From: Isoetes taiwanensis | Lineage: Eukaryota; Streptophyta; Lycopodiopsida; Isoetales; Isoetaceae | NCBI GenBank assembly: GCA_021234155.1 | Contig: JAJEKV010000092.1 | Location: 2,616,561-2,680,560 of the forward strand | Length of the DNA: 64,000 bases | Direction: 5' to 3' | Shown here: in pieces, positions 10,054 to 21,639 of the stretch | Layout: each line of letters opens with the position of its first letter | Position numbering within the stretch: the first letter of the stretch is position 1 | Translations under genes and position numbers: made by a program | The notes under the pieces: generated by a model | Database searches by the model: none | Told to the model about the DNA's origin: nothing | What the model saw: only the letters and a program-made list of their open reading frames with translations

Positions 10054-11091
10054 CCCATCGATCCGAGACATCGGATCGCCATTCTAGAATGGGACGAGCA
10101 TGCATGTTTTGCATGCATGCGGGCGGCGCATGCCCGTTCTGGTTGGGAGTTCGCTATTTTAGGCGCGTTTCTGCTTCGACTTCTCATCGGCGCTTCCTCT
10201 TCTCTCTCAGCAGTACCTTATTCTCTTTGAATTGTTTTCCAGGCAGGGGAGGGGCTTCTTCCTGCTTGGTTTGGCCAATTTGGCGTTTCTTTCATGCCCG
10301 TCCTTTTAGGGGTAGGCCTTTAGCCAAAAATCCCGTGACCTTCGTCCTCGATCCTAGTTTGTAAGGAAGTTCTTTGGTATTCGAGGCGGTTTGTTGGTTT
10401 TAGACGAGTCCCATTCTAGAATCCCATCGATCCGGAGACATCGGATCGCCATTCTAGAATGGGGACGAGCATGCACATTTTGCATGCAACAATGGCGGCG
10501 CATGCCCGATTACAGTTGGGAGTTCGCTATTTTAGGGCAAGCCTTTTACGCCGACTTCTCATCGGCGCTTCCTCTTCTCTCTCGCCATTACCTTATTCTC
10601 TTTGAACCCACCCCCCCCTTCTTTGTTATTGTTTTTATCGCGTGGCACGCTGAGTAATCAGCCCTCCTCCAGGGGGAGGTTTGGTTTGTCTTGTTGTTTT
10701 GTTGGTGATGTGCGTGCACAAAGTTAAATGTTAGCGGCGACATCATTTTCGACTTTTCCATTCGTGGGTTTTGGGAGCGATTTTTATGCCTTACGCTTGT
10801 CCAAGCCCCTTGAAGGCTTATCACTAGGGTTTTTCCTCAAAACCCGAAGGGCTGGGTTTTTAATCCCTGATAAGCTTTGAAGAAGCAGTACACTACAGCT
10901 GATCTCTATTAGCATTGTATTTTGTTGGGGTCCAAATGATATAATTGATTTTCCCTTTATTTTTTATGGGTAGTTAAAAAGATGTGTGCGGCTACCCACT
11001 ATCCACCATTGTAGAAAATCTGGCCGAGATGAATGAGAAGCAAGTCTAAGTCGGGCGGTTTGTTGGTTTTATGCGAGTCCCATTCTAGAAT
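10054..11091 (+). mobile_element. Nested 1-kb DIRS-like mini-element with split direct repeats
   Basis: A1 starts at 10054 (CCCATCGATCCGAGACATCGG). B1 is 10385-10422 and runs straight into A2 at 10423 (the same CCCATCGATCC start), and B2 is about 11052-11091. A1 and A2 match over about 190 bases; B1 and B2 share GGCGGTTTGTTGGTTTTA, then CGAGTCCCATTCTAGAAT. Only about 180 bases separate A1 from B1, so it has no coding capacity. It sits in the opposite orientation inside 8480-16638. It could be an internally deleted element or the product of recombination between the terminal repeats of a longer one. Short ORFs here have no domain. Confidence 0.75.
10411..10462 (+). repeat. B1/A2 junction palindrome of the mini-element
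   Basis: CCATTCTAGAAT (10411-10422) pairs with ATTCTAGAATGG (10451-10462), with inner CGATCCG / CGGATCG arms. This is the same architecture as at 9425-9467 with a different outer sequence. Confidence 0.7.
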
Positions 11092-11929
11092 AAGGCAAAG
11101 AGGAAAAAACCAAACGACAGGAATGTAAAATGCATAGAGAAAGATCGGACGAGAAACATGGCGAGGTTGAGTAGAGTCCAAAACCACACCACGAAAATAG
11201 AAAAGCATGAGAAGACGCTGGACATATAAAGAAACCTCCCAGAGAACGCCACGCCAAGTGAGGGAAAAGGGGCTGAAAAGATGCGCAAAAAGCGGCAGAA
11301 AGGAAAATACGACGAGCAGCAAAGGGCCAAAAATGCAAGGGAAAAAAAAAAAAACCATAGGATGGGAAGTGGAGAACAAAAGAGCCGCACATGTTGAGGC
11401 ACAAGAGGAAAAAAGGTAAAAGACTTGAACAAGAGGTAATTGACGAGCCAAAAAGGGTGAATGTAAAATGGCGGGGAAAGGGAAGTTGAAAATTTGATGA
11501 AATTGGAACGATGACGACAAGAACAAGCAAAAGACGAAGCGAGCCGTGGGGGAAAAAGAAAGCCGGAGGGAGAAGAGCCTTTGAAGTGCCCGCAATAGAC
11601 GGCATCGATGGAGCTGACCTGAAAAAGGAAGGACATTAGAGAACAAAACAATGGAAAGAAAAGCACGCCGTTCCCAACGCAGATGCTTAAGAAAAAGGTC
11701 TTACGCCCATAAAACAAGTCCTTTCACGACGATGAGTCAAGAAGACACCCCTAGGAAGAAGTAACGAAGAAGAACAACAATGAGAAGAAAAGAAAACCAT
11801 GTTAAACATCTAATAAGGTAAAAATGCAGTAGGTAGCAAAAGACAAGGCTCCAAGGAGGAAGAAGATAAAGAGGAAAACTTATCCTAGGAAAGTGTGGAA
11901 GCGACATACACCGGGCATAGAGCGCACAA

Positions 11930-14885
11930 AATCTAGGTGCATAGACAATAACAATTAAAAAATGAAAACCCGTGAAATGTCCCAGATGCATAAAATGGGA
12001 AAACAACACGAGAAGAAAAAAACAAGCGAGGAGATGCATAAAGTGAATAAAATGAGGCCCACATATATGCAATCCCGCTTAGAGATTGAGAACACGGAAT
12101 AATGATCAAGAACAAAAGCAAGAAGATGAAGAAGAAGAAACTACGCATCGTAATGTGTAAAAAACAGACAAAGTGCAACCGAGCACAAAGGCGTCAAGAA
12201 ATCGTAAACGACATAGGTGGCAAAAGATCGTGATTACACAATAGTGGAATAAAAAGAAATGAAACCACGGTGAATCTGTGGTACCACCCATGAGAAGACC
12301 ATAGAAAAATATACACAACCAAATTAAGAACCCGATTACAAAATCCCCTAAACATCCAAGAGAAAAACACAATTGCAAAAAAGAGAAAATCCCAAAACCA
12401 CCATGGGAAAACGTAAAATTTATAAGATCAGGCGACATATAAATAGTTGCATCGACATCCAAAAGAAAAACACAATTGCAAAAATCCGAAACCACCATGG
12501 GAAAATAGAAAATTTATAAGATCATGCGACATATAAAGAAACCTCCTGGCAACTAAACCCAAAATGGAAAAGGGAACAGATGAAAAGATATACACCACGC
12601 AATCGAGAAACCCCATTACAAAATCTCCCGGCGGCATCAACATCCGATAGAAAACACAAATGCAAAGGAAAAAATCGGAAACAACCATAGGAAAACACAA
12701 AATTGATAAGATCAGGCCACGTATAAATGAATATGTAAGCAAATAACTAAAACATAAAACGACTGAACAATATAAAATTGTGAGCTAAGGAAACATAAAA
12801 GGCTAAGAGACAAGGACGAACCCAGAGCCACGAAACAAGTGCCACATTGGAACATACAAACGTGAAACAAGTTAACAAAACAACTTTCAAATCTTTCTGC
12901 AGGAAATTCGAAAAAAGAGAAACATACAGGATACTGCAGAATATTGCCCTTGAAAATATTCGTCGAAGCAGAGTCACTGAGGATGAAGCGAATTCGATGG
13001 AGCAGATTCGTTGTGAGGAGGAACAGATTCGTCATGGGAAGGAGAAGCTCCGGAATTGGTGGCACCCGCCGCAAGTTGCCCGTGTTCCCAACGAGATGCT
13101 TTCCCGCAGTCCCCCGGTCTTACCTTTTGCCCGACCGAGCCAAAGCAGATCGCCCAGATCGAAAGTGCACACCGGATCGATATAGGATATGGCGTAACCC
13201 TAGGCTAGAATAGCCAATAAAGAACCAATGCCAAAAAGAATAAAAACATCTAACACATAGAAAAAAATGCCCGCAGATCTAAGCAAAATGGAGGAGCCAC
13301 CAAAAATGTGTCCATTGATCGTGATTCTCGAGACAAGAAACCGCAAAAGTAGGTCCCATTACGCCTAGCAATGTCACGGCAACTCTAGGTGCATAACTGA
13401 CGAGGCAATTAAATTGATGAAAACCCAGGAAATGTCCTGTATGCATAAAATGGGAAAACAACACGAGAAGAAAAACAAGCGAGGAGATGCAGAGAGTGAA
13501 TAAAATGAGGCCCACATATATGCAATCCCGCTAGAGATTGAGAACACGGAATAATGATCAAGATCCAAAGCAATAAGATGATGAAGAAGAAGAAACTACG
13601 CATCGTAATGTGTAAAATGCATAAATATAAAAACAGACAAAGTGCAACCGAAAGCACAAAAGGCCAAGAAATCGTGAAACGACATAGGTGGCAAAGATCA
13701 AAACACACAATACAGGGAATAAAAAGAAATGAAACCACGGTAATACAGGGTACCACCCATGAGAAGACCATAGGAAAATATACACAACCAAATTAAGAAC
13801 CCGATGACAAAATCCCCTAGTTGCATCGACATCCAAGAGAAAAACACAATTGCAAAAGAGAAAAATCCGAAACCACCATGGGAAAACGTAAAATTTATAA
13901 GATCAGGCGACATATAAATAGTTGCATCGATATCCAAAAGAAAAACACAATTGCAAAAGAGAAAAAATCCGAAACCACCATGGGAAAATAGAAAATTTAT
14001 AAGATCATGCGACATATAAAGAAACCTCCTGGCAACTAAACCCAAAATGGAAAAGGGAACAGATGAAAAGATATACACCACCCAATCGAGAAACCCCATT
14101 ACAAAATCTCCTGGCGGCATCAACATCCGATAGAAAACACAAATGCAAAGGAAAAAATCGGAAACAACCATAGGAAAACACAAAATTGATAAGATCAAAG
14201 CTAATGTGATAAATGAATATGTAAGCAAAATAACTAAAACATAAAACGACTTGAACAATATAAAATTGTGAGCTAAGGAAACATAAAAGGCTAAGAGACA
14301 AGGATCTAACCCAGAGCCACTAAAACAAGTGCCACATTGGAACATACAAACGCCAAAACAAGTTAACAAAACAACTTTCAAATCTTTTCAAGTAGAAACC
14401 GAAAAAAGAGAAACATACAGGATAATCGCAGAATATTGCCCCTTGAAAAATATTCAACAGAGCGCATATATCGGGCGAGTCACCGAGGATGAAGCTAATT
14501 GGATGGAGCGATTCGCTGTGAGGAGGAACAGATTCGTCATGGGAAGGAAAGTTCCGGAATTGGTGGCACCCGCCGCAAGTTGCTCGTATTCCCAACGAGA
14601 TGCTTTCCCCGCAGTCCCCGGTCTTACCTTTGCCCGACCGAGCCAAGCAGATCCGCCCAGATCGAAAGTGCACACCGGATCTGATATAGGATATGGCGGT
14701 AACCCTAGGCTAGAATAGCCAATAAAGAACCAATGCCAAAAGAATAAAAACATCTAACACATAGAAAAAATGCCTGCCTAAGCAAAATGGAGGAGCCACC
14801 AAAAAATGTGTCCATTGATCGTATTCTGAGACAAGAAACCGGCAAAAGTAGGTCTCATTACGCCTAGCAATGTCACGGCAACTCT
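11930..14885 (-). repeat. 1.45-1.5-kb tandem duplication inside the DIRS-like element
   Basis: Two units lie head to tail: about 11930-13384 and 13385-14885. Both begin with TCTAGGTGCATA, pass through GAGGCCCACATATATGCAAT, and end in CGCCTAGCAATGTCACGGCA. A partial third start follows at about 14886-14918. Within each unit shorter blocks repeat, such as CCACCATGGGAAAA.GTAAAAT with TTATAAGATCA.GCGACATAT (near 12400, 12495, 13875 and 13975). Minus-strand ORFs of up to 227 codons run through both units, but their products are low-complexity and repeat-derived, so I do not call them genes. Confidence 0.85.
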
Positions 14886-16344
14886 AGGTGCATAACTGAC
14901 GAGGCAATTAAATTGATAGTCCAGTAAAGATGCGAACAACAAACATCGACATGACCCCAAGCAAAAAACCCCCGACATATTGAATACTTGAAACACAAGC
15001 CATGTAGCAAGATTGAAAATAACGATATGGAGCAAGCATGGGAAGGGTCGACCCAAATGACGGAAAATCTAATGTAAATGTGGCTCATAATGCCTTCCAA
15101 GGGATATGTAAAGGGGGCACAGATAACCTATGCAACCATTATAAAATATGAAAAGCTATGAAAAGGCCATGATAAGTAATATAGGGGCATAAGACAAATA
15201 AGAGCCGATGGAGAAAATAGGCCTATAGCCTATCATGGTAAAGGATGGAGCTCACAAAGCGGAAAAGGGAACACTAGAAGCACGTAAAAAGATAAAGGAG
15301 AACTACGTAAAGACGTTGAGGTTGGATATGAGGGCAAAAATGCCGGATTCAACCAAAGCCGAAGGTGGTGGTATGGATCCGCAGCTCGTAAAGAGAGGAG
15401 GGCAAGAAACGCCGGATTCAACCAGCCCGAAGATGGCAGGGCGGATCGGCGCCCGTAACTCCCCGCCTAGCAACCGACCGCATGCCGGAACACAGAATCC
15501 GGCTACTCCTTCGTCTCGCCGTAAAACCGTCCCCCCGCAAAAAGCAAAGAAGCACGTGAGAACGTAAAACATCGAAGGAGATTGGCCGACCGGCGTCCCG
15601 TAACAATCAACTTGCAAACATGCGAAATAAGATGCAAAGAGAAACCAGAGAAATCAAGCGTGGCAAGGAGACGATTTATAGAATAGGGGCGATCGGCCGT
15701 GGAACTGCCGATTCAGATCCAAGGCCATGGAGCCATCGCTAAATCAAAGGTGAAAAGGAAGAATCGGAGGCTAGATATCCGCCCCATGTGATTGCATGGC
15801 AATGCCGCGCAGAAGCTCGAGATCCACCGCCTCCCAAGGATCGAAAGCAGAGGAAGCCCTTGCATGTTGGATCGAACAAGATCACACACAAAGATAGACA
15901 CGCCCTTTAGCGGATTGCCGCTGGATGATCGTTAACGGGGAACTCTGTGCCGTCGTCAAGCATGCTAAGCATAAGAGAACAACCAGCGCATTGCCTCCGC
16001 AAAACCAATCCGCTTGTAGACTCGTGGAGAAGAAAAAGTACACGCCCAATGCATAAAACAACGATCGTAAACGCTAATTGGCGTAAGACATGGCTTTGAA
16101 GCAAAATTGGATCGTGCAAATTGATCGTAAAACAAGTAAGATTCCACCAAATCTTCCTCGAACATGACTATTGGCATGCAACATGATCATGGAAAAAGAA
16201 ACCCATACCTCAAAATCCTAGGACGATAGGCATGCATCGAAATGAGAAAAAAGAAAACCAAAGCTCATAAGCTATACCGTGCAAACGCCCAATCGAGGAG
16301 GCAAATGAACTAAACTTTGTAAATCAAGAGTTGTACATATGAGA

Positions 16345-16505
16345 AAAGGAGGAAGGCAAACTGAGGCTAGAAGATCCAAGATCAAGGCTGGGAAGAAAGA
16401 ACCAATGGAGAAAACAAACTGAGGCTAGAAAATCCAAGATCAGGCTGGGAGGAAAGAAGCAATGGAGAAAGCAAACTGAGGCTAGAAGATCCGAGATAAG
16501 GCGGA
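16345..16505 (-). repeat. About 58-bp minisatellite near A1
   Basis: Three units containing CAAACTGAGGCTAGAAGATC, ..GATCA.GGCTGGGA and GAA.CAATGGAGAAA lie just inside A1 of the DIRS-like element. Confidence 0.75.
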
Positions 16506-16638
16506 AAAGGAGGGAAGCCACGAGAGGAGAAGAAGAGCTGCTGTGAGAAGACGTCGATAACCGAGCCAAAATGGAAAAGGCCTAATATAGGCGCTCGTCC
16601 CTCCCCAGAATGGCGATCCGATGGCTCGGATCGATGGG
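16490..16638 (-). repeat. A1 terminal repeat of the DIRS-like element
   Basis: On the minus strand it starts CCCATCGATCCGAGCCATCG and continues with CTATATTAGGCCTTTT and TTGGCTCGGTTATCG. It is nearly identical to A2 at 9310-9459. It marks the 5' end. Confidence 0.8.
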
Positions 16639-17319
16639 AAAATCATTATCGATGTCTGGGTCATAGTTGATAGTATCAGCAACATGACTAATCTTAACTA
16701 ATTTCTTTCCCTACACAATCAGCAGAAATATTTTAAAATAAATCTAGATAAACCTAGATGAACAGAAACATTTTAAACCTAGATACACCTAGGTAAACAT
16801 AAACCTAGATAAACATAAACCTAAGTTGAACCTAATAAACAATTGAAACCTAAGTGAAACCTAATAAACAGAAAGATAAGTTGAAATACCTTGACAGTAG
16901 AACAGCTTGCTCCGAATTGACATGCATGAGATCAACAGAAGGTTCTTTTTCTTAAGAAAAACCAAGAATCGACATGCATGAAATCAGCAGAGCAAGGAAT
17001 AAAAAATTAATGGCATAAAGAAATTAAAATAAGAAAAATATACCATAATTTTGGAGCTTTCCTCACAAATTATGTCATCCAATCATGTCTTTTTCTGAAA
17101 TAAACAATTACAGAGACATCAAAAAAAAAAAAATCAAAATCTCACTTAAATGTAAAACATTGACATGTACCGTAACAACATCGCAAAAATTATAAACTTC
17201 AGAAATAGGAATAATTGGTTGCACGTCACTAGTAGAAGCTTTCGGATGACATAACGACTGTTTCTTTGCAATCTTCTCATTCAAAACATATTTATTTTAC
17301 GTTGCCATCAGTATCAAAT
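16639..17319. other. No gene seen
   Basis: AT-rich sequence with a degenerate CTAGATAAACCTAGATGAAC-type simple repeat at about 16740-16870. On the minus strand it lies downstream of the broken recombinase-like gene and may include its 3' end. Confidence 0.4.
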
Positions 17320-18845
17320 GCACAAGCTAAAATGCTCATATAAGCATTGACTTGTAATCTCTTTTGTCTTGTCATATCTAAGCATAAAATAGAAAAGATT
17401 AGACAAAATATTTCACAGACAAAAAGCAACTGAATTAAATCGCTTACCTTTGGTACGACTCAACGCGTTTGTGTCCAGTAACTAAACATCCTCCAGAAAA
17501 CCATATCCGTATCTTGTTTGTGCTAACATGGACCTTCTGGTACCAAACCTATGCAATAAAACAAAACATGAATTAATATAAATAAATAAAACATAAATAA
17601 ACGAAATTGACAAAACAGAAAATAAAAATATTTTACCACTTTAGTCAGGTGATTGATAGGCTACAGAAAGAAGCTACGAGGCTCAGACCCTTCCTTTGGT
17701 GGAAGATGCAATAAGTAACGCTTGTATGTGAACACAAAGTCCTCCTCATGAGTCCACACAAGTGGTCTAATATGCTCGCTGTCAAACTTTGTCATAGTAC
17801 AGCCCCAATTCTTGCTACTCTTTATGGTAGGCAACAAACTCACCAAAACTATCATTTCCTAAACTGAAATCACAATCCATAGCATGGAGTTCCTTGTAAC
17901 CTCTAATACCAAAGCATGTAACCACATAGTAGCATAACCTCTTCTGTAGACCATGAACATCTGTTACTTGATGTTCTGGGTCTGCCAACAAATCTGTTTC
18001 AAGTCTGAAGGTTATTTCCAAAGCCTTCTTTTTCCTCGTCCCAATCTCAACACGCCTTGCTCTCTCTACTGCACCAATAAAGGTTTTCTGAGCTCTTTCA
18101 AATGTAGGATGTGTTACAATATTAAATTTTGGAACTTCAATGCATGTTTCTTGCATTATCATCTCCTACTTCTTCCTCACAATCCGTCCAATGGTCTAGA
18201 AAATAGCAAGTAGAAAATAGATTAAACTCTAAATTAAGTATTAAAAAAAAAAAGGAAATACGAAGATAAATTATAATACCTGCTGGCAGGACATATCTGG
18301 CCATTATTTTTCTTCGTTTGTATAAGAAAACGAACCAGCATGGCATCCAGAGCAGGATAAGGTAGATCTTCTATAGCAATAGATGTATCCAGCTTTGCAA
18401 AGGCTCTCCACTCATCAAACTTCCCACGGGACCAATTAGTCGCCTTCGCAGACCAATCTCTATCGCCATTATAGACATCATGCATAGGGTCAAGTGGCAG
18501 AAGCTTGCCATCACCTATAATCTCATTTTGAACCTTAGTCACTATATCTGGGACCTTAAAATCTTCATTGAATTATGGTTCTTTGGATATTTCTTGCATA
18601 AAAGGTTCTTGTTCATCTGTAATATTTGCATCTAAGAATGCATCTAGATCTTCAAGACCATCACAACCACCTTCTAAACTTGCATGCAAACTAAAATTTG
18701 GTTGTCCTACCTCATAAACCTGACCAGACTCAGCCGAATCCATACCACTACAAAGATAAGTAGAATGTCCATTAAGAACTATCTGCACACTAACCAACAT
18801 AATATATAACACTACAACCTGTAGTAAAACAACCTGGCAAAGCAA
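17320..18845 (-). pseudogene. Broken Crypton-like / DUF3504 tyrosine-recombinase-family gene
   Basis: Read on the minus strand, pieces follow the order of the DUF3504 domain of ZMYM2/QRICH1-type proteins, which derives from Crypton tyrosine recombinases: FDEWRAFAKL..IEDLP..ALDAMLVRFLIQTKKNNG (18470-18300); RKKKALEITFRLETDLL and CYYVVTCFGIRGYKELHAMD (18050-17860); SKNWGCTM, then YKRYLLHLPP and SFFL (17830-17665); VWYQKVHVSTNKI and VTGHKRVESYQR (17548-17448). FGIRG and TGHK..ESY lie where the recombinase Arg and His...Tyr boxes are expected. An intron 17636-17549 has GTAAAA/TAG ends and joins the frame. Another donor follows 17448, with a possible acceptor near 17385. Breaks: in-frame TAA at 18573, a frame change near 17815-17830, and a TAG after SFFL. 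The family match is from memory of conserved patterns and needs a profile search. Confidence 0.55.
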
Positions 18846-19639
18846 AATAAGAAATCAAGAAACAGATAAAAAACAAGCACACAATCAAACACAAAAAACA
18901 TACTTTCAACACCTTAAGTTTCTGGAATTTAATGGTTGAAATGGAACTCCAATACAAACTTCAATTAGGAACACTTCTTAAAGCACTAAGACGACTTTTC
19001 ATAGGAAAACAACAAATAAAATACTCCACTGCAAGTAAACTCCCTAAAAACATGCATACAAGGAAAAAAAAAAAGGAAAAGAACAGAATCTGCATACCTG
19101 ATAAAGCACAAAAATGTTAAATCAAAGATCACATATTGCCTGGAAGTAAAAACCTACAATCTGAAAAAGAATAAGCAAGATTAAATAAAAACTTATAAAA
19201 GATCATAGATAGAAATAAAGACAAAGGAAATACCTTGAAATATTTCTGCCTTGGACAATATTTCTTGAAAAAACCTTGACTGCAATAGATTTCTTCACTA
19301 AAGATCACTCAAAGATAGCTCCACAATCAAGATAATCGCCAAAGATCGACAATAAAACACGAGCGCCAATGGCAAGAACAACCTAATCAGAAAGAATAGC
19401 CACAGATCTGTAGTTCTTAACAGATCTTCTGAAAAATGAGCCCGTTATAATAAAATGAAGATTAAAATCGTCTACCAAGCAATCTGACCCAAACCAGCAG
19501 GTAGAGATTTGATGCAGGATCGTGGCCACATAATTTTGTCCACGGAGCTTGGATGAAATGGAAGAGAGAGAAAATGCTGATGTAGCGTCCAAAAGGAAAA
19601 TTTTAGGGTCATAAAAGATTACAGAGGGAAACTCTGCTC
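18846..19639. other. No gene seen
   Basis: AT-rich sequence without a supported ORF. It may be the 5' region of the broken recombinase-like gene on the minus strand. The 215-codon minus ORF that covers 19383-20030 crosses the hairpin and LTR remnants and is not a gene. Confidence 0.4.
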
Positions 19640-19740
19640 GCAAGAAGTTTCTTGGAAGAAACCCCTGGTGGCGGTGCTGCTGGCAGTTGTCACCACTCTC
19701 GGCATCGCCGCCAGGATATTTCTTCCAAGAAACTTCTTGC
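19640..19740. repeat. Long hairpin with perfect 22-base ends
   Basis: GCAAGAAGTTTCTTGGAAGA begins at 19640 and its reverse complement ends at 19740. Pairing continues through CCTGG(T/C)GGCG(G/A)TG to a loop of about 25 bases. The flank at 19755-19800 matches the repeat family at 6927-6960, so the hairpin is probably part of a dispersed element. Confidence 0.8.
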
Positions 19741-19888
19741 CCGCGGAAGTTTCTCCTTCCAGAAATATTGGACGTGGGCATGTTTAAGCCAGCCTTAAAT
19801 TGCAGCTCTCCATAAAAATACCGTATATCTTTTTTGTGATGTGGCCATAACATGTCAAAGACCCGAATATAATCGTGGTTTAAGTGAT

Positions 19889-20180
19889 ATGGTATGTGGG
19901 GTATGGGATAAAGCCTGGAAAAGTTGGGGTCCATTGGATAATGATTTCCTTGAAGGATCCGCCCTTTTGGTGCATTGGTTATCACTAAGGGTGTTAGTGT
20001 GTAACATTTGGTATCAGAGCCAAGGTTCAATTCCTCGTGGCAACATTCAATTCCTCGTGGAATTGATATGGTATGTGGGGTATGGGATAAAGCCTGGAAA
20101 GGTTGGGGCCCATTGGATAACGATTTCCTTGAATGATCCGCCCTTTTGGTGCGTTGGTCTGAGGGTGCTAGTGTGTAACA
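19889..20180 (+). mobile_element. LTR remnant with tRNA-iMet primer binding site
   Basis: Two direct copies of about 117 bases (19889-20006 and 20065-20180) share GATATGGTATGTGGGGTATG, GATAA.GATTTCCTTGAA and the end GTGTGTAACA. The first is followed two bases later by TGGTATCAGAGC (20009-20020), complementary to the 3' end of initiator methionine tRNA. That identifies its end as an LTR 3' edge. Only 59 bases separate the copies, so the internal region is almost wholly gone. LTR-like sequence may continue to about 20470. Confidence 0.7.
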
Positions 20181-21639
20181 TTAAGCATGACAACGTTCAA
20201 TATATAGCACTCGGGTATCTTTACGTTGCAACGGGTTGTTATGGGGGATCTACGCCCCCTAGTAGTTCCTAAGTGGGAATCCCCAGACGGTTGGCAGTTC
20301 CTACATGGGAATCCGTAGGCGCCTCGTCAATTGGCCTAAGTTGCTCGATGTGGCCTATATTACTTGAAAATTACCCCTGCCATGTTATTTTCTTAATTAT
20401 TTCTTCCCTTTCTCCCAAGCTCCATTCCGACGAGAGCTTTATCGAAGAGCATTTTTTGTTGCACTAGGGCCTTGGAGGGCTGCATTTTTGGATCAAAGGC
20501 GCTTTTTGGAGAGGCACTAGGAACCGTGGCTCTTTCTGACGTACTTCTTATCTAAAAACATTTGTGCATTTCCTTGTTATTTTCGTCTTTTATCTTGTTC
20601 TTGTTTATGATCTTGTTTTCTCTTGCTTTTATAGGTTTTTCTTGCTGATTTCGTGGTTTCTTTTGTAAATTAGGGGTTTCTTTGCTTCCGTCATTGGATT
20701 CAAGATTTGTAGAATCAATTTAAAATTTGGTCTAGCGGTGCCAATTGTCGGGAATGATAAAAGGAAGGAAGGAAGGAAGGAAGTATATTTTAACGTCCGC
20801 GGAGGCCAAACTTGACCTATGAGACGGTACATGCAGTACACAAAGCAGATAAAACCACACCAAAAAGACAAATGCTACCATACAATGTGTCCCTACTACT
20901 GGGATGAAAAAAGTTATCGCGGAAAGGACAATTTGGCAGCTTGAAAGGAAGTAGAGCACAAAAGATTGCTTATTGCTTTAAAAATAGGATCAAAATGAGA
21001 AATAGAAACAGCAAATAAAGTAAAAATGGAGGACAGAGGCACGGTTAAGATTCCAGATTTTGAAATTGAATTGTGAAGACACCTTCTTCATTCAGTTGTG
21101 CTCCACATTTGCTTGCAATTTGATGGTAGACTTTAGCATTATGACAGTGCATGCCAGATGCGAATGGTATGGGCACCTTGAAGAATTCACTCCTGGCTAT
21201 GTGGACATTATGTTTGCGGGCTTTGTGCAGAGGCTGTCAAAGAAGAACATGTCTGCCATACCCATCCTTGTTTAAGCTCTGCCTTACGTTCTCATATTCT
21301 TGTTTCTTCCACCTTCAATTCTGCAATTAAGCAGAAGCCTGCTACTCATGTTGTTCTCACCGCCTCTGCAATGGGAAAGCTTTTGGCTATACAAGCATCT
21401 ATGATTAGAGCGCCACCTAAAATATTAGAACAAAAAACACCTAAAAAAAAAATTAGGTTATAATTTTAAGTAATTGTCAGGTCATGGTTACAAGAATAGG
21501 AAAATTTTTTAATACACCCAAAAATTTGCCTGATATTTTTAAACTTGCCTTATTGTTTTATTAATTCAAAAATACCCTTCCTAACTATACAACTATTAAA
21601 GAAACTTCTCAAAGAGTATTTTGGACACATATCTTATAT
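20181..21639. other. No gene seen; includes a GGAA microsatellite
   Basis: A pure (GGAA)n run occupies about 20762-20783. Short ORFs (for example 21060-21275) have no recognised domain. AT-rich sequence fills 21420-21600. Confidence 0.4.

Larger units (their letters stand above)
8480..16638 (-). mobile_element. Non-autonomous DIRS-superfamily element with split direct repeats
   Basis: Read on the minus strand, the element opens with A1 (16638 down to about 16490). It ends with B1 (about 9500-9460), A2 (9459 to about 9310) and B2 (about 8516-8480). A1 and A2 agree over about 150 bases with few differences. B1 and B2 share about 36 bases (GGTTTTGTGTCTCTCGCGAG, then TCCCTTCCCAGAAT). The order A1-body-B1A2-B2 is the split direct repeat plan of PAT/Ngaro-type tyrosine-recombinase retrotransposons. 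The B2-side sequence (8590-8760) matches the corresponding part of the coding element at 32620-32720. No RT, RNase H or recombinase is recognisable in the 7-kb body, so it must depend on relatives. A 1-kb relative is nested at 10054-11091. Confidence 0.8.

Noticed and set aside
10999-11717. Three overlapping minus-strand ORFs of 178-215 codons
   Set aside because: All three frames are open over the same bases, with Phe/Ser/Pro-rich products. This is compositional bias inside a non-autonomous element.
13698-14381. 227-codon minus-strand ORF rich in Phe, Leu, Ser and Cys
   Set aside because: It spans a tandem repeat, its product repeats itself, and it has no domain. The low stop density comes from base composition.
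19383-20030. 215-codon minus-strand ORF
   Set aside because: It crosses a hairpin and an LTR remnant and has no recognised domain.
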